This document shows, one piece after another, positions 47,287 through 58,723 of a DNA stretch of 64,000 nucleotides. The notes under the pieces are model-generated. The model was not told where the DNA came from, made no database searches, and worked only from the letters and a program-made list of their open reading frames with translations. A program made the translations under genes and the position numbers. Origin of the DNA: Brassica napus. Its lineage: Eukaryota; Streptophyta; Magnoliopsida; Brassicales; Brassicaceae. Position 1 is the stretch's first letter. Each line of letters starts with the position of its first letter. Location of the stretch: positions 18,471,531-18,535,530 of the forward strand of contig NC_063443.1 of assembly GCF_020379485.1 (NCBI RefSeq), given 5' to 3'.

Positions 47287-47775
47287 ACTCCTTTCAACTT
47301 CTGACCAGTTTCTGATTCAAGTTTATTTTAGTTGACAACCTTTCTTAGTTGCTTGTGTAAGCTTTCGTAGCAGAGTTATTCTTTCCATGTGCATCTGTAA
47401 CACTAGGAGCATTGCTCACACCACCCTTGTCTTTTCTTCTTTTATAGATTTATTTTCTCTGCAATTTTGTTCTACAGTAAGAAGAGCCCTAGTAATTGTG
47501 TTGATTAGTATGTACTGAATCATGATCTGAATATCTTTTCAGCAATTTTTTCTGTTTGGATATTAAAAACAAAATGGAGAGCAAAATAACTATGTATTAT
47601 ATCATATGATTCAGATATGTTCAGCCTGGCTCTTCCCCAAAACCTATTTTCTTCAAACATATGAGATGGAGCAATTTACAATATGTGACTGTGATCTATG
47701 ATCTGTAGATAGGTTTCTGGTCCTTACATAGAGAACGTACTATCAGAAAGTAGTCTCTTCACAAGGAAGGTCTGT
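47287..47775. other. Convergent 3' flanks
   Basis: 3' UTR-type sequence of the nuclear-protein gene and the U-box gene. Nothing else is seen. Confidence 0.5.
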
Positions 47776-49452
47776 TTAGAGCCAGTTGGAGACCAGCTTG
47801 CTTGGTGTTGCCTTGGTTGATGGATCATCTTCTGTGGCTTTGGCTAATGAACGATACTGAAGCTTAACACTCTCTGCATTGTCTAGTGTTTTCACCACAT
47901 ACCTGCAAACCAATGACACAACCAAGTTACAGAAACATTTATGCAAAAACCTATATAAGTTTAGAAGAAAGTTTGCAGCAAAAGAGACTATACCAGCCGT
48001 TCAAGCATTGAGTAGTCACAACAGCTTCCCTTCCTACAAAACGAGGTGGTGTCCTCTTGTTTCCCTGCTTTGATGTTTGACTACAACGGTTAAAGAAAAT
48101 ACATTTGCTAGAGAAAGATACAGGAAGAAGAAAGACAGGATTGACCTTTATTATAACTCGATCTGCCACAGCAAAAGGGAAATGATTGGTTCTGTTCCTT
48201 GACCGACTTGTATAAGCCGTGTCACCAAATGATCGTCTCTCCTGCGTTTATGGAAATACAAATCTCTTGTGATTAAAACGTGAGACAGGTCAATATGATT
48301 CAGTGAGTAGTATTGAGTTTACTTGATCAAATCCTTCTCGTTTTCGCTTAGATGAATGGTTCGACTGTGACTTCTCTTCTCGGCAGAATGCTTGTACTGC
48401 AACTCGCAGAGCTGCGTAAATAGAAAATAAATTCTCCGAGACATTCAAATCGCATGAAACATGAATAATTTGACTCACTGAGATTTGGGGTTATGGAGTC
48501 TTCTGAGACTGGCTGCGAACAAGTGCAGCAAGCTTTCTAAGAGAACACAACAAAAAAAAACAGATTCCATGAGTATATAGCAGAGAGTAAAAGAAAGAAA
48601 GGCATAAGACTCTGTACCATTTGTTTAACTTGTTCTATTCCACCAGCTCCAAAAGTATGTCCGCAAGGCAAAATCATAGCATCAGACATCAAAGCCCCTC
48701 TGCAAAGAGACAAACCAAAAAGGCTATAGATTAATGGTGAGGTACCACTAAAAGCAGTTTGTCTAAAGACTACTACTACACTCACAACAAACTAATTTAC
48801 TTTTTAACTTCAAAAGAACATTACGTTAACGGATCAGACAAGATGGTCCTCAAAGACTCGATCGAATTGCTCAAAGAAGAAGAGGAAGCGTCTCTTCTGC
48901 CGCTAACGTCACACCCATTCTCCGCAGCGACTGATGACGATTCCTCATGCCTAGAAACAAAACTCGCTTCCATAGCCTTAAACTGCTGCGAGTAGTAAGC
49001 TGCGTTGTCTTGCTCAATCCCCACCACTGCAAAGGCATTTACAATTATCTCAAAGGTAGAAACTTTTCGAACTAAAAAAAAGAAATTTTTCTCTTACCAG
49101 CTCCTCCATCTTCACCAACGTCTTTGTTCATACCATCGCCTTCGTTTCCGTCCACGTCATCATCCTCTTCGTCTTCTTCTTCCACCTCCTCCCCGTCTGA
49201 TCCACCACTGTCGTTAGGGTTTCCGCTCTCCGAGTAGAAACTCTGACGGAACTCGAGATGAGGGTGAGGGTTCGCAGACGCGGCGGCGGCGGCGGCTGCC
49301 GCCGCGAAGTAACGGTGTTGGTCGCCGATAAAGGCGGCGAATTCGCGGGTTTTAGGGTCCTGTTCGCCGACCCGGAAACGTAACGGGTCGGCATCTTGGA
49401 CGGTCATCGGCGGCGCGGAGAAGGACGCCGGAGAGAGACCTTTTCCCGACAT
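47776..49452 (-). CDS. U-box domain protein, 359 aa
   Basis: Eight exons (minus): 49098-49452, 48825-49026, 48618-48699, 48479-48536, 48323-48411, 48146-48241, 47994-48064 and 47776-47902 (1080 nt). The N-terminal region holds an uninterrupted alanine run (about 50-58) and a long acidic stretch (about 86-108). A U-box-like fold lies at about 181-243 (LSDPLTGALMSDAMILPCGH, TFGAGGIEQVKQM, CCTCSQPVSEDSITPNLTLR). A basic KRKREGF patch and a conserved C-terminal domain (RSFGDTAYTSRSRNR, RFVGREAVVTTQCLNGWY) follow. It probably acts as an E3 ligase. It corresponds to At5g05230. The GCN alanine-codon run and the GA-rich acidic run are compositionally unstable. Confidence 0.88.
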
Positions 49453-50123
49453 GGAATCAAATGATCTGAAACCCTAAAATCAAAACCCTAAATAACTGAG
49501 CAGGTAAAGAAGGATCAGTTTATACGATTTGGTTCCAGTGATACAAAGAAGGAATCTTTGAGGAGACAATTAAGTTTTTTTCAGAGGGATCAAGTGAAAA
49601 GACTCAAAGAAGAGGAAGAAGAAGCTGAAGTGGGACGCCAAAACGGCGTCGTATATTCGAACGGTGACGTTTCAACCGCTAGTGACGTGGGGTCCATAGC
49701 GGACAAAATAATAAAGCGTGCGGAGCTTCTTGGGCGGCTTTGATTTCGTACGGACACAGATGGAAGTCAACGTATGTTGTGTTTCCTGTCCGAAAATTAT
49801 TTATTGTATTGCCCACATATAATTCGGGCCTTAGCCCATGGGCCAGGTCCAATTATATCTATAACGTAGTGGGCTTAGTTAGACACATAAAAAGTTGCTC
49901 ATATATTCGTGGGTGTTACGGTTCAGACCGGTTGCGGTTTATGGGTTTTGCAGGTTTTACTGTCTGGACCGCAAGAAATTAAGTATTTCTGATTGAATAT
50001 TCTGAACAAAATGTTCATCATTAAGTTTTTTTCTTGAACTATTGTTCATTATTAAGTCCGTGTTACAATAAAGAATCAAAACACTAGTGACATTTTAACA
50101 CAAATTAAACAACAAATTTTGTT
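49453..50123. other. U-box gene promoter and 3' flank of the next gene
   Basis: An open frame at 49558-49743 (+) has a non-ATG start and no domain. It is not taken as a gene. Confidence 0.5.
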
Positions 50124-50528
50124 TTACTCTGGAGAGTGATCATCTCTCTGTTCTTTGATGTTCTTGAATATTTTAGAACTCTTGTCAAAGATCTTTGCTC
50201 TCCTGTTGTAATCTTTAGGGTCTCTCCCATCATCACCCCCCATGATAGCTTCCTTCTCAAGGCATTCCAGAAGCTCCCACATTCCTCTGTTTGCTTCTCC
50301 GCCACATATACTTCTTCTCTGAGTCAGGTCTTCCTCTTCCTCCGGTGTAATTGGCTCCACTGCCGCTGCATAACCCGAGCCTGAAGCCACGCACCTAGCA
50401 GCAGCAAAGGGCTTCTGCTTCCTGGCGTTAAGGTGTGGGATTGCCTTGACCGGAGCTAGGATTTGATGAGTTGTAGGAGATAGGCTTGTTGTGATGATCG
50501 TCATGCAGGATTGAGACATAGCTTCCAT
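50124..50528 (-). CDS. Small protein of unknown function, probably plastid-targeted, 134 aa
   Basis: Start at ATG 50526-50528 (MEAMSQSCMTIITTSLSP); codons upstream are in the leader. The first 50 residues are rich in Ser, Thr and Ala and poor in acidic residues, as in a transit peptide, with AAARCVASGSGYAAA as a possible cleavage zone. The rest is charged: PITPEEEEDLTQRRSICGG, MWELLECLEKEAIMGGDDGR and PKDYNRRAKIFDKSSKIFKN. I recognise no domain. It corresponds by position to At5g05220. Intronless; a reading frame upstream of the ATG remains open but is probably untranslated. Confidence 0.8.
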   Translation of the reverse strand: MEAMSQSCMTIITTSLSPTTHQILAPVKAIPHLNARKQKPFAAARCVASGSGYAAAVEPITPEEEEDLTQRRSICGGEANRGMWELLECLEKEAIMGGDDGRDPKDYNRRAKIFDKSSKIFKNIKEQRDDHSPE

Positions 50529-51078
50529 TGTTTTTCTTAAGTTGAAAGCTTGAGGTCTGGTCTCTTGGTGGTTTATATAAGGTACAAACGTGACGCAATA
50601 ACACACGTCATTCGTTACACGTGTGGGAGCGGCGATGAGTAATAGAGTTTTCGAGATTCTCCACGCTTGTTCTTATGGCACGTATGTCCAGATTCTTTCG
50701 CCGACCTCCTTTGACCATCTTTTCAGACATTATCCAAGTAATTTTTTTTTGTTCAAAACTCAGACACGACTGTGTGATCATATCTCAATTATTTAACTCG
50801 CACCTCAAGATCATCTTCTGGAACTGAATATGAACTGGCTAAACCGAAATAAACCGGATAAAGCTCAAGTTAATACTCAATTCTCTGATCTTTCAGCTTG
50901 AATGCATCTGCTAAAATATATAAGAAACTAATAAAACAAATATAATCTCAAATTTAGAGATGTTTATAAAATAAGAATATTCTCTATGTCCATATATAAA
51001 CTTTTCTTAGTAATGGATGGATACATATTAGATTAGATTAATTAATAAAAGCCTAATTGATCAAAATCACTAAAGGGT
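50529..51078. other. Intergenic
   Basis: Holds the upstream region of the small plastid-type gene and the MAA3 3' flank. An ACGTGT core lies near 50618. Nothing else is seen. From memory, A. thaliana has a SURF6-type gene (At5g05210) near here; it is not seen in this window. Confidence 0.45.
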
Positions 51079-54000
51079 TTAGTCTTCTTCAGCCAAGGCT
51101 GCATCATCTTCATCACCACCACCATCTCCAAAGTCGTTATCATAATTTCCAACGTAGTTTGCTGCAAGTGGAGGAGCTTCATCTTCAAACCCTAGTGCAT
51201 CAGGAATCTCCATATCTTTCTCCCACACTTTCATCGTCTCCAGATTCTCCTCGCTGAAGAAATCATTCATTGGCCTCGATACCTTGAAGAATCGGTTTCT
51301 CTTCTCAGCACTTTCTACAAGGTTTTTCCAGAGTGGATCACTCTTTAATGTTGCAGCTGAACCAACAACCTGATTGCAATAGAGAATGGATCAGTGAGAG
51401 ATAAAGAATAAAAAAACATATTCTATGAACTTTTATGTTTCAAGTCTTTACCAAAACAGAAGATTTAGCTCGAGTAATCCCCACGTTCATCCTATGAGAG
51501 TTAGATAGAAACCCAATTTCTCCTTTATCGTTAGCTCTAACACATGAAAATATTGCAACATCCTTCTCCCTTCCCTTTAATAAAAAGACAAATGGAACAA
51601 TCTTGAGTTTAAGAATCATGGTTTAGAGCACAAAAAAGAGTAAAAGAATAATCATATGACCTGGAACCCATCGACAGTGTTGATATCAACCAGTTTGTCC
51701 GACTCTGAACCAAACATCTCCTTGAACCGATCTTTGAGAGTTTTCACTTGGTAGTTATAAGGCGATATAATAGCTATCTGCGAGCTTGACTTGAGCTCTG
51801 GGTACATTGTAACAAGTCTGTGGTACATGAGAAGAACAAACTCCACCTCGTCCAGATTAACCCGGGAGCCAGTAGCTCCTGGATGTTGTGACTCTCTCCC
51901 TTCGTGTATATCAAAAAAGCAAAACGGACCAAAGCAACGGTATTTATGCCAGTCACGAGTCGTCTGTGCTTCAATGTCAGCTCCATCTTCCAGTGCCTCT
52001 CCATAGAATTCCTTTGATGGAAAGCTCCTTATCTAATAATTTTCAGACAAAAGTCAGATATTCAGTTAGAATCTATGTTGGAGGGGATGGTTAGATACCT
52101 CTGGATGCATTCGGTATTGGGTTTTCAACATGTTCACTGGATAGCCAGCCTTTTGAAGTCTCTCGAACATGCTTGTACCGTAGCTTCATTGACCAAAAGG
52201 AAAGGCATAATCAAGTCAATATATAAACAGATAAAGTTTGGACGGTGATGAACTGGTTTTAAAGTACTTACCCACAATCTTGAGCAACAGTTGAAATTAC
52301 AGTAGCGGGGAGTTGTTTTGGATCACCAACCTGATAAATGTAACTCAATGGTTATCCAAGTTACTTAAGTTATCATATAAATAATCAACTCATAAACTAA
52401 TGGTGTTTGCAACTAGCCGGTCACATGTACAGCTTCAAGATACAACTTTTTTTTTTTAATTTTTCAAGTTTGAAACGTGAAGGGTAATGTTATGGACTGT
52501 TACCAGAAATACTTGTTTGCACTTAGTGGCCAAGGGGATAAGAGTTGCCGGCTCAACCTGCACAAGAGCACACGAGAGTACATTTCATAAGTCCGAAGAG
52601 ATATAAGCATTAGCATCTTTCGCATTTGATTAGTACAGGGGCTTACAGCTTGTGCAGCTTCATCTATGATAACGACGTCGAAACCACGGTTTGATTTAGC
52701 CAGAAGTGGTGACCCACTGAAGCTAAGAGTAGCAAACACCTGAAAGTGCAAGAATAAACACAAGTGAATATTCAGAAAAAAAAAAAGTTACATGAGAATA
52801 CGAGGAGGGAGGGTTAATTAATTCTCCATACAATTGCAGCCTCGTCCAAAATTGAAGTCCGGATGCTATCTACATCACTTCCTGTGTTTCCTTGTTTTTG
52901 TTTATCAATCGCTGAGCCACGCTTTTGTGCCACCTGCAAAAGAATATTCCTCAGAATCTAACTCAGGAGAAAGGCAATGAAAGTGTAAAAGCTTATCTAG
53001 ATACATACGAGGTGATCCAGCGATACTGACATGACGGAGTGATGTGCCCTGACACCAATCCGTACGATTTTGGGTGTGTACGTCTGTGCGTTTTCGTCAC
53101 GAAGACCTGAAACCATAACACATAAGACCAACACCAACTTTTCAAATAATGAAACAAAAACACATACCCGTAGTGAGAAGACGCAGAACAATCTCATCAA
53201 GTGCAGAGTTTGATGGAGCGCAGACAAGTACACGTTTCCTATACTTCCGGTTAGAATCAACCACCTCCGGTTTCTGAACATCAAAAGAGAACAATATAAG
53301 CGCACGGTTATATTACAAATGTGTATTCAAAATAAAATCTTCTCACTCACCATATCATTTCCTGAGGTCGGGAAAAAACCATCATCACCATCTTCAGGCA
53401 TGATAGCATCTCGTGGGTTGACATTCAACATCCAAGGAGAAGCTTGTGCCCAGTGATTGTCTCTGCAGACAAATAGGATTACTGAGATAAGTTCACCAAG
53501 AGAGATGAATGTTTAAGAGGAAAAAAAACATACTTCTCCTCAATGGTCATCTGAAATCGACGCTTTAGTCCACGCTCCCTGTTATGAAAAACACCAAAAT
53601 GAGATGCATGGTTATAATATATGGAACCGACATCAGAACTACAAAAGTTTATGCGAACATCAGGAGGATAGCATGTGAACAAATCGTACTTAGATTGAAC
53701 TCGTGCTGGAGTGGCATGCATAATGGCACCAAGAATGCTGAGAATTGTTTGAGTTTTCCCAGTTCCTGGAGGACCCTAAACAAAGATCGAGTCATTAGTA
53801 TTCGAATCAGACAATGTATACTAGTTCAATTCATCTGCTTGTCAATAAAATTTGAAATGCAACTCTGCTATATCCATGTTGACTTCTACTCATCTACATT
53901 CCTTTTAAAAACAATCTTGGGAGTCAAAGAGAAAGACACTGAGTGCTGAACAATTCTAACTTGATAGCTCAGTAAACAAGTATGGGATCTTAGCATGAAA

Positions 54001-55436
54001 AGGTTAAAGTAACAGGATGAATGAAGAAGCCAACCTGTATCAAGACAAAGGATCTTCTTGATAGACCAACCTGAAAAAACATTGAAGACAAAGAACATAA
54101 AATTTGTGTTTAGGGGAAGGAAAATAAATTACAAGGCAAGGACTTACATCAATTGCCTCCTTTTGAGATTTATTAAGATTCTCGGTAAAGAATTCATGAA
54201 GAGGTGCAGATATTTTCCAGGCGTCATCTCCAGAACCACAAGACTTCTCTGTTGCAGTGAAGATCAAATCCTTGAAAGGAAGCGAACTGATTGATCGTAG
54301 TGCTATATATTCCCGAATAATGGTTGACAAACTACATAACTGCAATATAAAATATAAATCAATACCATGAAAGACGCTATATAAAAAGAACAGCCGTAAG
54401 AGTTTCAGATTCTAACTAGTCTTACAGGAGTAAAATAAAGAAAAAACGAGAGCCAAGCTAGCACACAGCACAACAGGAACCTAAACATAATTGAGGTGTA
54501 TAATTCAATTCATGTTGTTAACTAGACAAAGTTCTTGATGTGTCATAGCAACTGACCTTTAAACTGAACACCCTTTTGTCTAAAAGGCTTGCGGATGATG
54601 TAATAAGAGAACGCATATTTGAGAGAGATTGTATAAATGGCTCTGTTCTAGAGTATTTAGTATTTTTGGTAATCTGCACTACTTCTTCAGCTAGATACAT
54701 CCGAAGACGAAGAAGATTATTTTGACGGTTTTCCACTACAGCAAACCCATAAGATGAAGGAAACGAACTCCCTTTAACCTGAAAAAAAAGTTAACATCAC
54801 AACATTTACAATGGCTTTTATACAAGAAATTAAAACAAGGAGGAGGAGCATCAGAGTAGTAAATGTACCTCTTCAATAGATAGCAATAAAAGATCATTTG
54901 GAGCAAGATACTCTTCTTCCTCGTGTTCGTAAGTGACTAGCAGAATGTGAAACCCATCTGCCTCGCTGCACTCCATTACCAATCTCATCTTACACACCGA
55001 TGCTAAAAGAAAAACGACAGAAAACTCAATTCCACAACCAAACCCACTACACAATGGATGGACAAAAGTTACAGTAAGAAGAAGGATCAAAACCTTCTTC
55101 AGCATCTTGATTCTGCAAGATTTGAGCTTTGACTTCCTCAAAGAGCAAAGGCTCATAGGTCTCAAAGTAATCATCAGCATCTTTATAAGTACTCTTAACA
55201 ACACTCAACTTCCCTTTAGAATCCTTCCTGTTTTTTCTCTGTTGATTACATAGAAAAGGTTCCAATTAGATAACATATAAAAAGAGAAACACAACACAAG
55301 AAAAGTGGGAGAGTTGCTTATCCACCTCATTCTCTTTTGCAAGCTGTTTATAGTCCCAACCCAATATTATCTTATGGAAACGAGTAACAGATGATGCTTC
55401 TTCTTCTTCTTGAAGCTTCCCTTCGTCAATGGCCAT
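51079..55436 (-). CDS. MAA3: Sen1/UPF1-type SF1 helicase, MAA3-like, 821 aa
   Basis: Nineteen exons (minus): 55326-55436, 55094-55238, 54869-55002, 54557-54778, 54148-54339, 54035-54070, 53690-53775, 53534-53578, 53351-53462, 53168-53273, 53009-53106, 52832-52933, 52647-52739, 52504-52557, 52272-52330, 52099-52183, 51661-52032, 51452-51574 and 51079-51369. They give 2466 nt in frame. Walker A GPPGTGKT is at 281-288, APSNSALDEIV is motif Ia, and Walker B is IIDEAAQA (DEAA 489-492). GDPKQLPAT, QYRMHP, VDGFQGREKD and RMNVGITRAK follow in order. The C-terminus is acidic. MAGATAMA3 is an RNA/DNA helicase required for female gametophyte development and pollen tube guidance. I recall it as At4g15570, so this position is unusual. 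Small exons (36-60 nt) explain why single ORFs look fragmentary. Confidence 0.93.
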
Positions 55437-55940
55437 TACTCACTAATCTCTCTCTTTCTCTAGCTCAAATTTAAGTTCTGAACGATTCTGAATCAAAGAA
55501 CCCAATTTTTTTAGAACAAGAAGCACAAACCCAGATGGAAAGACGACGACTTTATGGAAGAAAGCGAAGAAAACAGAAGGAGAGACTCACCCGTAGCGAC
55601 GACGGCGACACAGAGAGGTTTAGAGTTTTTTTCTTTTTTTTGATCAAAGAGAGGTTTAAGGTTTAAATAGTTTATTTATTTCTAAATTTGGTAAGGGTAT
55701 TTATGTAAATGATGTGTGTCAACGGTTCGGTTTAAAAGGATTGAAATATAAACCGGAGATCGAATTGAACCGGAAACTTGTACTTCTTATTAAACGTCTC
55801 CACGTGGAGTGTTCCTCTTCACTCTCTCCTCCCTCTTCTATTAGCTGTGGCAAACGGTGTCGTTTGAGCTGTTGTTCATTGGAAAGCTTTGATCGGAGCT
55901 GTTCGTCTCTACTGCCTCGATCTCCGGCGACTAGCTAGCG
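55437..55940. promoter_or_regulatory. Divergent MAA3 / ABC1K9 promoter
   Basis: A 504-bp head-to-head region with CT-rich leaders on both sides and no clear TATA box, as expected for housekeeping genes. Confidence 0.4.
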
Positions 55941-58499
55941 ATGGCGGTCTCAGCTTTCCGTGTGACGCAGTTACCACTTCTCCACCAATCTCAGGTAGAG
56001 CTTAAAATTGTCAAACGCCATTACTATCTCTGCTGAATCTCGATTATACTTTCGTTTCGCAGGTTACTGTTGCGAGAGCAGCAAGGTCGAAGAAGATGAT
56101 CGGAGGCAGAAGAAACTTGAAGGGTTTTGTTATCTCGGCTCAGTATTCACAAAGCCAAGACCTTTTCACTTCTCGCCTTCAAAGTATTTGAAATTTTACT
56201 ACTTCTGTTTCTCATTGAACTCTCTACTAGTTTGAAGGCTGTGCTTTGATATCCATGTGCTTTTTGATTGCAGGTAGGATAGAGAACTTACCTAAACTAG
56301 TTGAGGATATTGTTCAGACATCGATTAACACTGGTCCACGTGGTGCGTTACGCCTTGTCCAAGGTGTTCAAGCCTTTTTAGGCGTTGGAGGAGAGTGGCT
56401 AAATGATCTCTCTAAAGTAACTCTTTTTCTTGGAACCCAAATATGTTTCAATTGCATACATTTCCTGTGATCTGAAGTTATGTTTCTTCTGGTGACAGTC
56501 TACAAGAGTGTCTGGTTCATTACCAACTGAAATGCAGCTTGGTCTACTCTCTCCTCTATATTTGAGGAAACTCTTTGAACGCATGGGAGCTACTTACATT
56601 AAGCTGGGGCAGGTAATTCATTATAGCTATGTATCCTATGATGATGTCATGTAAGCTTAGGTATCGTATTGTTCTTTCTCAATTTAATTTCCCATTTAAC
56701 AATCTTTTGAATTCGTAGTTTATAGCATCTGCGCCAACTTTGTTCCCACAAGAATACGTGGACGAGTTTCAGAACTGCTTCGACAAAGCTCCTCCTGTAC
56801 CGTTTGAAGAAATTCGCAAAATCTTGCAAGAGGAGCTTGGGAGGCCCATTGAAAGCGTGTACGAATATGTTGACCCTGCACCACTTGCATCAGCCTCAAT
56901 AGCACAAGTGTGTTCTTCTTCTACTTCCGCTTAAATTGAACGGTTATTCATTTTGTTCATTACTCATCTCATCATGACCAGGTCCATGGTGCAAGGCTTC
57001 GAGGCTCCCAAGAGGATGTTGTGATTAAGGTCTTGAAGCCTGGAATAGAAGATTTTTTAGTGGCAGATTTGAACTTTATCTACGTTGTTGCGCGTATATT
57101 TGAGTTCCTTAGTCCTGAGTTCAGCCGTACTTCACTGGTAAACTCTCTCAATTAGCTGTAGAGAAACACCACACCACTCCTCTTCTCTTAGTTTGCTAAT
57201 TTACTCTCTAACAATATATCGTATTGATAGGTTGGTATTGTCAAGGACATTCGTGAGTCAATGCTTGAAGAAGTAGATTTCAACAAGGAGGCTAAAAACA
57301 TTGAATCGTTCAAGAGATATCTTGAAACCATGGGGTTGTCAGGACAAGCTACTGCTCCAAGAGTGTATAAGCACTGCAGCAGCCGGCGGGTACTTACAAT
57401 GGAGAGGCTATACGGAGTTCCTCTTACTGATCTAGATTCTATAAGTGCACTTGTTTCCAGTCCGGAAAACAGCCTTATTACTGCCCTTAATGTGTGGTAA
57501 GATCTTTGAAAAATTCACAGTTGAAAAATAAGATTAGCTCCTCTTAAGTTAACAGTAGCAGTTAGTGAGATGAACTTGGCGGTAAACATGCAGGTTTGGA
57601 AGTTTACTTTCTTGTGAAAGTTTCCATGCTGATGTACATGCAGGGAACTTATGGCTCTTGCGTGATGGCCGGATTGGGTTTCTTGATTTTGGTAAAATCA
57701 TACTCTCTCCAGCCTAATTGCTGCAACATTTCTTTACATGTGGCTATTTGTTTATTTGTATTCACATATATTTTCAGGCATTGTTGGTCGGATATCACCA
57801 AAAACATGGGCTGCCATGGAAGTATTTTTAGCGTCCATTGCAACTGAAGAATATGAATCCATGGCCTCAGCTTTGATTCAAATGGGTGCCACAAATATAG
57901 ATGTTGATGCCAAAGCTTTTGCAAGGGACTTGGAAAAAATGTTCTCTACTATTCAGGCAAGCATATTTACTCTTTAGCAGTTTTTGGAGTAAAAAGCTTA
58001 AATTAAAGATGATCCCTCTTTAGCCAGTTACATTGTTTAGAGGAATCACTGTAGTTTAAAAAAAAAAGAAGAAAAACTATGCCAGATGCCACTAATCTTA
58101 TGGTGATATCAGATAAGTGAATCTCTTTTCTTGCAGGAACTAGATACAGAGATTGTAGTAGCTACAGGTTCAGGCAGAACTGCTGTTGCTGCTAACGTGG
58201 CTGTCGATGAGAGACAGATGAATGCTCTTTTCCTTGACCTGGTAAAGCACTAACTAGACGTAGCTGTTTTAGGATTGCATTCAGATGAAAAACAAGTTTT
58301 CTTTCTTTTTGTGTAGGTGCGGGTTAGTGAATCATATGGGCTGAAGTTCCCGAGGGAGTTTGCACTTCTAATGAAGCAGCTTCTGTATTTCGATCGGTAC
58401 ACAAGACTATTAGCCCCAAACATGAACATGCTGCAGGATCAGCGAATCTCTGTCGTATCCAACAGGAGGAAGAACCGATACAATGACAGCTTTAACTAA
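55941..58499 (+). CDS. ABC1K9: ABC1-family atypical kinase, plastid, ABC1K9 type, 535 aa
   Basis: Eleven exons, 55941-55994, 56063-56183, 56274-56416, 56499-56612, 56719-56907, 56982-57137, 57231-57496, 57594-57691, 57778-57956, 58137-58241 and 58317-58499 (1608 nt). The N-terminus resembles a transit peptide. ABC1/UbiB features occur in order: the KxGQ motif as YIKLGQ (about 139-144), the alanine-rich loop [14 protein letters not shown], the VAIK-type lysine in DVVIKVLKP, the catalytic loop FHADVHAGN and the metal-binding DFG (LDFG). The family acts on prenyl-lipid (quinone, tocopherol) metabolism in plastoglobules or envelope. It corresponds to At5g05200. The intron after exon 9 begins with GC (CAG|GCAAGC), a GC-AG intron; using it restores the conserved TIQELDTEI junction. 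Confidence 0.93.
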
Positions 58500-58723
58500 G
58501 ATACATACTGATAATACTTCATTCTTATGTACAAGTGGTATAGTTATAGTAGATTGATAAAGCCAACTCAATATTGTTACAAATACTACATAATTATCTA
58601 CAATATCTTGTGTGTATAATTTGCACAAATGTTATGGTTTCTCTACTTTAAACAGAAGTGCATAAATAAATCTTTTAAGTATACACAGATGTGAGAAAAA
58701 GAATGATAAACCAATGGCAAAAT

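Noticed and set aside
49558..49743. 61-codon charged frame upstream of the U-box gene
   Set aside because: Non-ATG start inside the presumed promoter or leader; no homology I know.
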